Origin: CAJQQK01 sp963696075
GTDB taxonomy: Bacteria > Pseudomonadota > Alphaproteobacteria > Rhizobiales > Hyphomicrobiaceae
DNA: 64,000 nucleotides
Direction of reading: 5' to 3'
NCBI GenBank assembly: GCA_963696075.1
Contig: CAVOJD010000009.1
Span: 1 to 64,000 of the forward strand
A model generated the notes under the pieces. The model was not told where the DNA came from. It was given only the letters and a program-made list of their open reading frames with translations, and did not search any database. Numbering within the stretch: the stretch's first letter is position 1; each line of letters opens with the position of its first letter. Positions 8,781-17,726 of this stretch are shown one piece after another. The translations under genes were made by a program, and so were the position numbers.

Positions 8781-9839
8781 TCAGGTCGCCAGAGTGTCGG
8801 GCAGTGGGATGCCGGCTTCGGCTGCGAGGCCCTCGATTTGCGCCAGGACATCCTCGTGGAGGATGAGGCCGTCTGCCAGGGCAGCCTTCTTGAGGGCAAG
8901 GCCGCGGGCGCCGGGCAGGCGGACGGGCCGGCTCGGGTCGGCGGGAGGATTTTCGCGGCACGCGCGGACCAGCCAGTCCAATTCCCGGTTGAAGCCGTCC
9001 AGGCCGCCGAAGGCGCGCGGGTCGGAGACGCGGACGACAAAGGTCGCGCCCCAGTCGGTTGGTTGCTCAGCGCGGCCGTAGGCGGCGAGGCCACCGGTCA
9101 TGGCTTCGACGAGGAGGGCGAGGCCATAGCCCTTGTGGCCAACGTCGGTGCCGCCGAGCAGCTGGATGGTGCCGGGGGGTATCGTTTCGAGGACGCCGGG
9201 GTCGTCGGTTGGGCGGCCGTCGGCATCAAGCAGCCAGGGAGCGGGGAAGCGTTTGCCCTGCTTGGCGAGGCGCGCGGACATGCCGTTGGTGGTGATCGAG
9301 GCGGAGATGTCGATCATGATCGGGTCGCCGCCCGTCGGGATGGCGAAGGCGAGGGGGTTGGGGGTAAAGGTCGGGCGGGTGCCACCAAACGGGGCGACAG
9401 TTGCGACGGAGGGGTCGGAACTCAGGATTTCGACGATGAAGCCCTCACGCGCGGGGGCTTCGAGGTAGGCTGCAAGACAGGCGATGTGGCCGGACTTGCG
9501 CACCGTGATGGTTGCCGTGCCGTAGGTTTTCGCGGCGATGCTTGCCGCCTTGACGGCCTCGTGCGTGAGCCAGGGGCCGGGCAGATTGTTGCCGTCCCAG
9601 AGTTTGGCCGCGGGAAAGTCCGAAATCAGCGTCACGGTCCCGTCCTTGGCCAGGACCCCTTCGTCGACCTTGCGGGCGTAGGGGCCGAGAAGCGCCAGGC
9701 CGTGGGTGTCGTGGCCGAGGAGATCGCCTTCGACGAGGGTGGCGGCGACGGCCTCGGCCTTGTCGCCGGCAAGCCCGCGGGCGGTGAGAAGGCGCTTGGC
9801 CCAGTCGGTCAAGGCGTGAGGCTGATAGGCGGCTGGCAT
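8781..9839 (-). CDS. Malate/L-lactate dehydrogenase family (Ldh_2) oxidoreductase
   Basis: The product has 352 residues, the full family length. Hallmarks are GDLLGHDTHGLALL near residue 55, VRKSGHIACLAAYL near 115, FGGTRPTFTPNPLAFAIP near 155, and GGTDVGHKGYGLALLVEA near 235. Members of this NAD(P)-dependent 2-hydroxyacid dehydrogenase family reduce or oxidise malate, lactate, ureidoglycolate or sugar-derived 2-oxo acids, so the substrate cannot be set from sequence. It is convergent with the acyltransferase gene (7-bp gap) and ends close to it. Confidence 0.88.
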   Translation of the reverse strand: MPAAYQPHALTDWAKRLLTARGLAGDKAEAVAATLVEGDLLGHDTHGLALLGPYARKVDEGVLAKDGTVTLISDFPAAKLWDGNNLPGPWLTHEAVKAASIAAKTYGTATITVRKSGHIACLAAYLEAPAREGFIVEILSSDPSVATVAPFGGTRPTFTPNPLAFAIPTGGDPIMIDISASITTNGMSARLAKQGKRFPAPWLLDADGRPTDDPGVLETIPPGTIQLLGGTDVGHKGYGLALLVEAMTGGLAAYGRAEQPTDWGATFVVRVSDPRAFGGLDGFNRELDWLVRACRENPPADPSRPVRLPGARGLALKKAALADGLILHEDVLAQIEGLAAEAGIPLPDTLAT

Positions 9840-10041
9840 GGCGGCGGGCTCCCGGGGACTGTCAGGCGAGATGGGTTTTCGATGTGGTTTCTGATCGGCC
9901 TATCATTGCTGCCGGACCTCGTCCACGCCCGCTTCAGGGGCCGCAATATGCGGGACGGGATTATGAGGCGCTTGGTGCTTGACCTTGGGCGCGGTTTGGC
10001 GTACGTCACAGGGCCTTGCGGGACACAATCGTGTCTCCCGA

Positions 10042-10118
<77 letters not shown>

Positions 10119-10262
10119 TTTCTCTTATCCAAAAAATCAGCAATATATCAATATTCTGCGTCGGACGTGCGGTCCGTCGGGCCGGTTTTTCGCGCGCGCT
10201 GCGACGGGGCTGTACCGCGTCCGTGCCTGGTCCGTGTCTGTCCCTTTTGGGGACCGTATTTC

Positions 10263-11174
10263 TCAGGTCGCGGCGGCGCGTGGACCGGTTTTGCCGGCGA
10301 ACAGGTCACGCTGTTTCTTGAGCGTGCGGACCAAATGATCGGACAGGGCCCGAACGCGGGCGGACTTTGCGAGATTGCGCGGCGTCAGCACCCAGATTGC
10401 CGTCTCGAGTTCTTCCTGTGGCGGGGCAAGGCGGATCAGGCGGTCGTCGAGATCACCCAGAAAACAAGGCAGGACGGCCATGCCCATGCCGGCGGCTACG
10501 AGGTCGCGGGCGGCGACGAAGCTGTTGGCGCGGGCGGCAATCGGGTTGCGGGTCTCGATCTCGGTCATCCAGTTGAAGGCGGGTGAATTGGCGAGGTCGT
10601 GATGGATGCCGATCCATACGGTGTCGGGTGCAAACGGGTCGGGGTGGGCCTTGGCCTGGGCAGGGGTCGCATAGATGGCAAAGCTCATCGGTGCGATGTT
10701 GCGGCCGATCAGTTGTTTGGGGGGATTGCGAGAGGGGCGGATGGAGATGTCCGCGCCGAGGCGTACGAGATCGACGCGGGTGTTGGTGACCAGCAGGTCG
10801 ATGACGATTTCGGGGTGGTGCTCGCGGAAACTGCGGAGCGGCTCGATCAGGACGTTATCTGCGATCGAATCTGTCGTGGTCAGGCGGATCGGGCCGGACA
10901 GTTTCAGGTCCTGGCCGAGGATTGTCCGGCGGATCTCGATGACGGCGTCGTCGATCGGGCGGGCCGCCAGGAGGAGGGCTTCGCAGGCCGGGGTTGGGCG
11001 CATGCCGGTTGGCTGACGGTCGAACAAGGTGACGTTATGGTTCTTTTCGAAGGCGTCGATGCGGCGCAGGACGGTTGCGTGATTGAGGCCGACGGCAGTG
11101 GCTGCGCGACTGGCGGAACCAGTGCGGGCGACGGCAAGTATAATCTGGAGGTCATCCCAATCGAGCTTGTGCAT
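10263..11174 (-). CDS. LysR-family transcriptional regulator
   Basis: The product has 303 residues. The N-terminal winged helix-turn-helix (residues 1-62) includes LDWDDLQIILAVARTGSAS and AATAVGLNHATVLRRIDAFE. A LysR substrate-binding domain starts at about residue 90 (LSGPIRLTTTDSIADNVLI). The ATG at 11174 gives the usual short N-terminus. It is divergent from the cytochrome gene, with about 96 bp between the starts, the typical layout for a LysR regulator and its target. Whether it controls the cytochrome is inference. Confidence 0.9.
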   Translation of the reverse strand: MHKLDWDDLQIILAVARTGSASRAATAVGLNHATVLRRIDAFEKNHNVTLFDRQPTGMRPTPACEALLLAARPIDDAVIEIRRTILGQDLKLSGPIRLTTTDSIADNVLIEPLRSFREHHPEIVIDLLVTNTRVDLVRLGADISIRPSRNPPKQLIGRNIAPMSFAIYATPAQAKAHPDPFAPDTVWIGIHHDLANSPAFNWMTEIETRNPIAARANSFVAARDLVAAGMGMAVLPCFLGDLDDRLIRLAPPQEELETAIWVLTPRNLAKSARVRALSDHLVRTLKKQRDLFAGKTGPRAAAT

Positions 11175-11270
11175 CACCGCACAGCTTTACATGAGGAATG
11201 ATCATTCTAAATACCAAATTTCGTCGTTAGACTAAACGCGACGCGGATCAATGTTCAAAGGATGGTGACG

Positions 11271-11738
11271 ATGAAGAAGTTGGTTGTTTTGGCGGTTGGT
11301 GCCGCCCTACTTGCCAGCACCAGTGGTGCAGGCTTTGCCGACAAGCTTGAAGGTGCCGTGAAGGCACGCCAGTCCTATTACCAAGTTGTGCTGTTCAACG
11401 CCTCCCCGCTGTTCGCGATGATGAAGGGCAGTGCAGAATATGACGCCGAGACGGCGCAGATGCATGCTGACAACCTGAAGACACTGTCGGCACTCAAGAA
11501 CGGTGCGATGTGGCCGAAGGGGTCGAGCAAGACAGACCTGCCCGGCAAGACGCGCGCGTTGGCGGCGATCTGGGAAGACGGCTCGAAAATCGGCGAGAAG
11601 GGGGCTGCATACCGCAAGGCCGTCGCCGAATTGGCGGACGCTGCGGGACAGGGCAAGGACGCGATGGTGGAGAAGATGAAGGCCGTGGGCGCTACGTGCT
11701 CGGCCTGTCACAAGGACTATCGCGCGAAGGAATTTTGA
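11271..11738 (+). CDS. Periplasmic cytochrome c' / c-556 family protein
   Basis: The product has 155 residues with a signal peptide (KKLVVLAVGAALLASTSGAGFA). The mature part is a four-helix cytochrome c' fold, with an early Met/Tyr-rich helix (ASPLFAMMKG) and a C-terminal haem-binding CSACH about 12 residues before the end, the normal place for this family. It would need the c-type cytochrome maturation system. The ATG at 11271 is placed by AAAGGA at 11257-11262; an ATG at 11262 is possible. A strong terminator follows. Confidence 0.9.
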   Translation: MKKLVVLAVGAALLASTSGAGFADKLEGAVKARQSYYQVVLFNASPLFAMMKGSAEYDAETAQMHADNLKTLSALKNGAMWPKGSSKTDLPGKTRALAAIWEDGSKIGEKGAAYRKAVAELADAAGQGKDAMVEKMKAVGATCSACHKDYRAKEF

Positions 11739-11769
11739 GACTTTCGCTTTCAGCTTCGCGATGCGGAAG

Positions 11770-11802
11770 ACGGCGCGCTTGATTTCAAGCGCGCCGTTTT
11801 TT
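11770..11802 (+). terminator. Rho-independent terminator after the cytochrome gene
   Basis: A perfect 12-bp stem (11770-11781 with 11786-11797) with an ATTT loop is followed by a run of six T. It lies 30 bp after the cytochrome stop and just before the convergent aminotransferase ends at 11812. Confidence 0.9.
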
Positions 11803-11811
11803 CTTTGTAAA

Positions 11812-13041
11812 TCAGCTCTCGCGGGCGCGGTTGGCGCTGCGGACGGGCACGCCGAAACGGTCATGGCACACGTCTGCCAATTCGCTGACACCCTGGCGGA
11901 TGTCGTCGGGCGAGGGGGAGGCATAGCACAGGCGGATATGGCGATTGCCCTCGGGGTGGTGGACGGACCATTCGGGGCCGGGGTTGACGGCTATGCCGGC
12001 TGCGTTTGCGACTTTCGTCAGTTCGCTCGTATCGACCGTGTCAGGAAACTTGACCCACAGGAAGATGCCGCCTGGTGGGTCGGCGAACTCGACCGTGGTG
12101 CCGAAGTTTTCGTTGAGTGCCTCGATCAGCACGTCACGCTTGTTCTCGAGAAGCTTGATGAGGTTGGCGAGGTGGGCGTCGAAGTATTTCGGGCAGAATT
12201 CAGCCAGTGTCATCTGTTCGAGCATGCCGGAGCCTGCGTCCGATTTGCAGGCAATGGCGCGGGAGAGAAACGGCCACTTGGCGACGAGGTAGCCGACGCG
12301 CAGCGCGGGGGCGATGGACTTCGAGAAGGTGCTCGTGAAGATCGTGCGGCCGGTTTCATCGAGCGCGTAGATCGCAGGCGGGCGTTCGCCGGTCCAGATC
12401 AGGTCGGAATAGCACTCATCCTCGAAGATCGCAGTGTCATGGGCTGCGGCGAGGCGCAGCATCTCCTGGCGGCGGTCGAGCGGCATGATGGTCGCCGTCG
12501 GGTTCTGTACGGTCGGGATGGTGTAGATGTATTTGGCTTTTTTGCCCTGGGCGGCGAGATCGGAGAGGGCGCGCTCAAGCTGGTCCATGCGCATGCCGCC
12601 CTCGTCGAGTTCGAGGGAGATCATGTCACACTTGAGACGTTCAAGACGGCGCAGGACGCCGCCGTAGTTTGACTGTTCGACGATGACGGTGTCGCCGGGG
12701 GCGAGCATGACCCGGTTGACGAGGTCGATTGCGGGCGAGGAACCGGAGGTGACGAGGATTTCGTCGGTGGTGCATTTGATGCCGGCCTGGCGGTCGAGCT
12801 TGTCGCGCAGCCATTCGCGCAGCGGCATGTAGCCCTGGGGGCCGTGGCCGACATTGTAGAAGGCGAGGCTCTGGGCTTCGCGGGTGAGGACGTCGCGGGC
12901 GCAGTCGGCGAGTTGGCTGGCGACGATTGATTCTGGTGCGTTATGTCCGCCAACGAAGTTGTGACGGGCGAAACCGGTCCATTTGCCCGCGGGCGCGGGG
13001 AGGTTGTCGACGACGTGGGTGTCGAAATCGAAAGCGGTCAA
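11812..13041 (-). CDS. PLP-dependent aminotransferase, fold type I (2-aminoadipate/MocR-like class)
   Basis: The product has 409 residues. The family features are LVTSGSSPAIDLVNRVML near residue 95, FEDECYSDLIW with the PLP-binding Asp/Tyr, and STFSKSIAPALRVGYL with the Schiff-base Lys. RHIRLCYASPSPDDI near the C-terminus holds the substrate-carboxylate Arg. It resembles the aminotransferase half of MocR proteins and archaeal-type 2-aminoadipate/branched-chain aminotransferases; there is no HTH domain. The start is TTG at 13041, with GGAG about eight bases upstream. The upstream gene on the same strand is a class III aminotransferase, about 200 bp away. The substrate is not known. Confidence 0.88.
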   Translation of the reverse strand: MTAFDFDTHVVDNLPAPAGKWTGFARHNFVGGHNAPESIVASQLADCARDVLTREAQSLAFYNVGHGPQGYMPLREWLRDKLDRQAGIKCTTDEILVTSGSSPAIDLVNRVMLAPGDTVIVEQSNYGGVLRRLERLKCDMISLELDEGGMRMDQLERALSDLAAQGKKAKYIYTIPTVQNPTATIMPLDRRQEMLRLAAAHDTAIFEDECYSDLIWTGERPPAIYALDETGRTIFTSTFSKSIAPALRVGYLVAKWPFLSRAIACKSDAGSGMLEQMTLAEFCPKYFDAHLANLIKLLENKRDVLIEALNENFGTTVEFADPPGGIFLWVKFPDTVDTSELTKVANAAGIAVNPGPEWSVHHPEGNRHIRLCYASPSPDDIRQGVSELADVCHDRFGVPVRSANRARES

Positions 13042-13189
13042 GGTTGATCTCCGGCGGGTTGGATGTGGTTTGCCGGAGCTTTGCGGCCCAGGCGGGGCGA
13101 ACGCAAGCAGGGTGATGATGGATGAGCGGGCGGGGTGGTTTTGATCGGCTGGCGGACGGATGCCGGTCGCGATGAGACAGCAGGTGGGG

Positions 13190-13224
13190 GGCGTTGCGGG
13201 CCATTTGGGTGGGCCCGCAACGCC
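13190..13224. other. Strong hairpin between two aminotransferase genes
   Basis: A perfect 13-bp stem (13190-13202 with 13212-13224) lies 23 bp after the stop of the minus-strand class III aminotransferase. No T-run follows on either strand, so it may be a weak or factor-assisted terminator or an mRNA-stabilising hairpin. Confidence 0.55.
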
Positions 13225-13247
13225 TCGCCTGTCGATTGCCGCTTAGG

Positions 13248-14567
13248 TCAGTTCATCGCCTTCTTGAGGCCCATGGCCATCTTGTCGACGAGTTCGTCGA
13301 TGTGGGCGCGCTGGGCGACCAGCGGTGGGGCAAGGATGCCGGCGTCGCCGGTGAACTTCACATGGAGGCCGTCCCAGAAAAGCTTCTTCTGCATTTCCGT
13401 GCCGGAGGCGCCTGGATCGCGGCCGGGCAGTTCGACGTCGATCGCCGCCATCAGGCCGTAGCCGCGGATGTCCTTGACGACTTCGATGTCCTTCAGCGTC
13501 CAGACCTGCTCGAGGAAGTAGTCCGAGAGGGCTGCGGCGTTTTCGAAGAGGCCTTCGTCCTCGTAGATCTTCAAGGTGGCGATGCCGGCGGCGCAGGCGG
13601 CGGGATGGGCGGAATACGTATAGCCGTGGAAGAACTCGATGCCGCCGTTGCCGGCCTCGACAACGGTTTCATAGATCTCGTCCCTGACGGCAACGGCGCC
13701 CATCGGCTGGGCACCGTTGGTGATGGCCTTGGCCATGGTCATGATGTCCGGCGTGACGCCGAAGGCGTGGGCTGCGAAGGGTTTGCCGAGGCGGCCGAAG
13801 CCGGTGATGACTTCATCGAAGACAAGCAGGATGCCGTGCTCGTCGCAGATCTCGCGCAGGCGCTCGAGGTAGCCGACCGGCGGGACCAGGCAACCGGTGG
13901 AACCGGCGACGGGCTCGACGAAGCAGGCTGCGATCGTGTTGGCGCCGTAGGTGTCGACGAAGCGCTGAAGGTCGTTGGCGAGGTCAACGCCACCGTGCGT
14001 CGGGCGGCCCTTCTGGAAGCGGTTTTCTTCAAGCCAGGTGTGGCGCAGGGTGACGACGTAGGGCATCGTCAGGGGAAAGACGTTGCGGTTCTTGACCATG
14101 CCCGACAGCGAGACGCCGCCAATGTTGACGCCGTGGTAGGCGCGCTCGCGGCTGACCATGCGGATGCGGCCGGGTTCGCCGCGCGCGTTGTTGTAGGCCA
14201 TCGCGATCTTCAGTGCGGTATCGATCGCCTCGGAACCGGAGTTGGCGAAGAAAACGTGGTTCATTTCTTCCGGGAGCAGGCGCGCGACCATGCGGGCCAG
14301 TTCGAATGAGCCGGGGTGGCCGAGCTGGAAGTGGGGGGTGTAATCATTGAGCTTGAGCTGGGCGTAGACGGCCTCGGAAATCTCGGGCCGGCCGTGGCCG
14401 CAGGCGACGTTGAAGAGGCTCGATGAGCCGTCGAGAATCTTGCCGCCGTTCTGGTCCCACAGGTAACAACCTTCGCTTTTGACGACGAGGCGGGGATTTT
14501 CCTTGAACTCTTTATTCTGGGTAAAAGGGAGCCAGTGTTCTTCGAGTGAGTTGGCGGTGAATTGCAT
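13248..14567 (-). CDS. Class III omega-aminotransferase (beta-alanine--pyruvate transaminase-like)
   Basis: The product has 439 residues. HWLPFTQNKEFKENPRLV at the N-terminus and the GSSSLFNVACGHGRPEI segment are typical of the beta-alanine:pyruvate group. VFFANSGSEAIDTALKIA is the PLP phosphate-binding part, LLVFDEVITGFGRLG contains the conserved Asp, and MTMAKAITNGAQPMGAV holds the Schiff-base Lys. The ATG at 14567 begins MQFTANS; the open frame extends further upstream. The exact amine donor (beta-alanine, taurine or other omega-amino acids) is not decided by sequence. Confidence 0.9.
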   Translation of the reverse strand: MQFTANSLEEHWLPFTQNKEFKENPRLVVKSEGCYLWDQNGGKILDGSSSLFNVACGHGRPEISEAVYAQLKLNDYTPHFQLGHPGSFELARMVARLLPEEMNHVFFANSGSEAIDTALKIAMAYNNARGEPGRIRMVSRERAYHGVNIGGVSLSGMVKNRNVFPLTMPYVVTLRHTWLEENRFQKGRPTHGGVDLANDLQRFVDTYGANTIAACFVEPVAGSTGCLVPPVGYLERLREICDEHGILLVFDEVITGFGRLGKPFAAHAFGVTPDIMTMAKAITNGAQPMGAVAVRDEIYETVVEAGNGGIEFFHGYTYSAHPAACAAGIATLKIYEDEGLFENAAALSDYFLEQVWTLKDIEVVKDIRGYGLMAAIDVELPGRDPGASGTEMQKKLFWDGLHVKFTGDAGILAPPLVAQRAHIDELVDKMAMGLKKAMN

Positions 14568-14756
14568 CGGGGTCTCCAAGGCTGGACGCGCTGCTGCGGT
14601 TAATCTCAAATTTCTACGTTATTCCGATCCGGTTGGGTATGGGGGAGAAGAGCGCAATCCGCTGCTTGTTTGGGCAACTTGGTGCGTGCTAGTCGTCTGG
14701 CGCCTGAGGGCAGGGGCGGGCGATCGCGTTTTCGGGCCATGGGAGGGAGTTGAGGG

Positions 14757-15827
14757 ATGCGCGTCATCGTAACGGGTGGAGCAGGTTTTATCGGCTCGGC
14801 GGTCTGCCGTGACCTGATCGGACGGGGGGGGATCGAGGTCCTCAATATCGATAAGCTCACGTACGCGGGCAATCTCGCGTCATTGAAAGAGATCGAGGCG
14901 GCGCCCGGCTATCGGTTCTTGAAGGCCGATATCTGTGACCAAGCGGCCATGAACGACGCGTTTCAGGCGTTTCAGCCGGATTGCGTGATGCATCTGGCGG
15001 CGGAGAGCCATGTCGACCGGTCGATTACGGGGGCGCGTGACTTCGTCGACACGAATATCACAGGCACTTTCGTTCTGCTGGAGGCAGCGCGCGGCTACTG
15101 GTCCAGGCTCAAGGGCCCGCGTGCGGAGGGCTTTCGGTTCCTGCATGTGTCGACGGATGAGGTCTACGGGTCGCTCGGTGAGACGGGATTATTCTCTGAA
15201 TCAACGGCTTACGACCCAAGTTCGCCCTATTCGGCCTCGAAGGCTGCAGCGGACCACCTCGCGAGCGCCTGGCAGCGCACGTACGGCCTGCCGGTTGTCA
15301 TGTCGAACTGCTCGAATAACTACGGGCCGTATCACTTCCCGGAAAAACTCATTCCGCTGATTATCCTGAACGCGCTGCACGGCAAGCCGTTGCCGGTTTA
15401 TGGCGCGGGTGAGAATATCCGTGACTGGCTCTACGTCGGGGACCATGCCAACGCACTGTTCACGATCGCGACCAAAGGCACGCCCGGCGAGAAGTACAAC
15501 GTGGGCGGGCGCAATGAGCGGCGCAATATCGATGTGGTTCGGCGGATCTGTGCGCTGCTTGATGAGTTGAGGCCGCAAGGGGCGCCGCATGATCGGTTGA
15601 TTGAGTTCGTTGCGGACCGGCCCGGGCACGATCAGCGCTACGCGATCGATGCCGGCAAGCTTGAAGAGGCGCTTGGCTGGCGGGCGGAAGAAACGTTCGA
15701 CACCGGGATCGAGAAGACGGTGCGATGGTATCTCGACAATGAATGGTGGTGGCGGCCGTTGCGCGAGAAAGTCTACCAGGGCGAGCGGCTCGGGTTGGTT
15801 GACGGGGATGAGGCTGCGCCAAACTAG
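14757..15827 (+). CDS. rfbB: dTDP-glucose 4,6-dehydratase
   Basis: The product has 356 residues. It is an extended SDR enzyme with the NAD motif GGAGFIGSAVCRDLI at the N-terminus, HLAAESHVDRSI near residue 80, VSTDEVYGSLG with the catalytic Thr-Asp-Glu, and the YSASKAAADHL Tyr-Lys pair. It converts dTDP-glucose to dTDP-4-keto-6-deoxyglucose in dTDP-L-rhamnose synthesis. The ATG at 14757 follows a GGAGGGAGTTGAGGG stretch. It is the first gene of an rfbB-rfbA-rfbD group and probably supplies rhamnose to the exopolysaccharide or LPS. Confidence 0.95.
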   Translation: MRVIVTGGAGFIGSAVCRDLIGRGGIEVLNIDKLTYAGNLASLKEIEAAPGYRFLKADICDQAAMNDAFQAFQPDCVMHLAAESHVDRSITGARDFVDTNITGTFVLLEAARGYWSRLKGPRAEGFRFLHVSTDEVYGSLGETGLFSESTAYDPSSPYSASKAAADHLASAWQRTYGLPVVMSNCSNNYGPYHFPEKLIPLIILNALHGKPLPVYGAGENIRDWLYVGDHANALFTIATKGTPGEKYNVGGRNERRNIDVVRRICALLDELRPQGAPHDRLIEFVADRPGHDQRYAIDAGKLEEALGWRAEETFDTGIEKTVRWYLDNEWWWRPLREKVYQGERLGLVDGDEAAPN

Positions 15828-15874
15828 AGGCTCGTCTCGCGGCAGGCGCATCAGGGACAGATTAGGGGAGCGGT

Positions 15875-16766
15875 ATGAAGGGCATCATTCTGGCAGGGGG
15901 TGCCGGCACGCGGCTGCATCCGATGACGATTGCAGCTTCAAAGCAGCTTCTGCCCGTCTATGACAAACCGATGATCTACTATCCGCTCTCGACGCTGATG
16001 CTGGCGGATATTCGCGACATCCTGCTCATTTCGACGCCTCAGGACCTGCCGGTTTTCAAGAAGCTGCTGGGGGATGGCGCGAAGTGGGGGATCTCGCTCA
16101 CGTATGCCGAGCAGCCGCGGCCGGAGGGGCTGGCGCAGGCTTTCATTATCGGCGCTGATTTCGTCGGAGGCTCGCCCAGTGCGCTGGTGCTCGGCGATAA
16201 CATGTTCTTCGGGGCGGGTCTGACGGAGCGCCTCGCGCGGGCGCGGGCGCGGGAGACGGGGGCGACCGTATTCGGCTATAAGGTGCGCGATCCGGAACGC
16301 TATGGGGTGGTGAGCTTCGATGCGGCGGGGCGGGCAACCGACATTGTCGAGAAGCCCGCGCAGCCGAAGTCGCGGTGGGCGGTGACGGGGCTTTATTTCT
16401 ACGATGAGGCGGTTGTGGATATTGCCCACAACGTAAAGCCGTCGGCGCGCGGTGAACTCGAGATCACGGACGTCAACCGGGCCTATCTTGAGCGTGGCGC
16501 AGTTGAATGTGGAGCAGCTCGGGCGCGGGTATGCCTGGCTTGATACGGGCACGCCGCAGTCGTTGCTGGAGGCGGGGCAGTTCGTTGAGACGATCGAGCA
16601 GCGGACCGGCCAGAAAGTTGCGAGCCCGGAAGAGATCGCGTTCGAACAAGGCTTCATCGACCGGGTGCAATTGAAGCGGCTTGGCGAGGAACTCGGCAAA
16701 TCCAGTTACGGGCAATACCTGATCGAGATTGCTGAAGAGGGGGGCGATGCGTGCGGATCCTCGTAA
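15875..16766 (+). pseudogene. rfbA: Glucose-1-phosphate thymidylyltransferase, frameshifted near 16495
   Basis: Residues 1-205 in the first frame are a clear RfbA: LAGGAGTRLHPMTIAASKQL, YDKPMIYYPLSTLMLA, LVLGDNMFFGAG, and ELEITDVNRAYLERG. After LERG the family sequence continues in another frame (LNVEQLGRGYAWLDTG, then EIAFEQGFIDRVQL) and stops at 16766. One extra or two missing bases at about 16491-16501 would restore a protein of roughly 295 residues, the normal length. The enzyme makes dTDP-glucose. All active-site residues are intact on both sides of the shift, so an assembly indel is at least as likely as a true loss. Confidence 0.88.
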
Positions 16767-17659
16767 CGGGAGGCTCAGGGCAACTCGGCCAGGCGCTGGG
16801 GGAGATTGCAGGCGCGGGGCAGGGGGATGAGCAACGCACGCTCGTCTTTACGGATCGCACGGAGATCGATCTCGCGCGCCCTGAGACGATTGCTCCGGCC
16901 CTGGCGCGGCACGCGGCGGATGTGGTGATCAATGCGGCGGCCTACACGGCGGTGGACCAGGCGGAAGACGAGCCGGAACTGGCGTTCGCGGTCAATGCCG
17001 AGGCGGTTGGAGAGCTTGGCCGATGCGTGGCGCAGCGGGGCGGGCGGGTGATCCACGTCTCGACCGACTATGTGTTTGATGGGACGAAAGAGGCCGCGTA
17101 CGTCGAAGACGATCCGATCGCGCCGCGCAGTGTTTATGGGCGCTCGAAGGCTGCGGGGGAAGCTGCGCTGCGCGAGGCGCTGGCCGCGCATGTCATCGTG
17201 CGCACGGCCTGGGTCTACAGTCCGTTCGGGCACAACTTCGTGCGGACGATGCTGAGGCTTGGTGAAATGCGCGACGAGGTTCGTGTGGTCGCCGATCAGT
17301 GGGGGTCGCCGACGGCAGCGCATGATCTGGCGCGCGGGCTTTTGGCGGTGTGCGACACCTGGGAGTTGCCCGGGGCGGGGGAGACCGGGCTTGGTGAGAC
17401 GTTTCATCTGGCAGGTTCGGGGGAGACGCATTGGGCCGATGTCGCGCGGGAGGTGTTCCAGGCGAGCCGGGCGGCGGGGGGACCTGTGGCCAAGGTCGTC
17501 GATATCACCTCGGACGAGTGGCCCGCCAAGGCGCCACGACCCGCCAACTCGCGACTTTCGAGTGAGAAATTCACCCGGACGTTCGGCTATCGGGCGCCGG
17601 ACTGGCGCCAATCCCTCATGACAACGGTTGTCAGGATCGTTCGCGCCAGGGGCGTGTAA
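16751..17659 (+). CDS. rfbD: dTDP-4-dehydrorhamnose reductase
   Basis: The product has 302 residues. It is an SDR enzyme with LVTGGSGQLGQAL at the N-terminus, INAAAYTAVDQAEDEPELA near residue 65, HVSTDYVFDGTKEAAY, and the YGRSKAAGE Tyr-Lys pair. It reduces dTDP-4-keto-L-rhamnose to dTDP-L-rhamnose. The start is GTG at 16751, overlapping the end of the repaired rfbA frame by 16 bp, so the two are translationally coupled. The epimerase gene rfbC is not in the group. Confidence 0.93.
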   Translation: MRILVTGGSGQLGQALGEIAGAGQGDEQRTLVFTDRTEIDLARPETIAPALARHAADVVINAAAYTAVDQAEDEPELAFAVNAEAVGELGRCVAQRGGRVIHVSTDYVFDGTKEAAYVEDDPIAPRSVYGRSKAAGEAALREALAAHVIVRTAWVYSPFGHNFVRTMLRLGEMRDEVRVVADQWGSPTAAHDLARGLLAVCDTWELPGAGETGLGETFHLAGSGETHWADVAREVFQASRAAGGPVAKVVDITSDEWPAKAPRPANSRLSSEKFTRTFGYRAPDWRQSLMTTVVRIVRARGV

Positions 17660-17726
17660 CGGGTGGGACGGCAGGCTAAAGGGTGTGGCATGACAGGCTC
17701 CGCACTCAGTCCTCAGAGCGCAATCG

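Noticed and set aside
7712..9094. Long antisense open frame (460 codons) on the minus strand across the acyltransferase gene and the Ldh_2 gene
   Set aside because: It has no family features and biased Arg/Pro/His content, and overlaps real genes; a GC-rich shadow frame.
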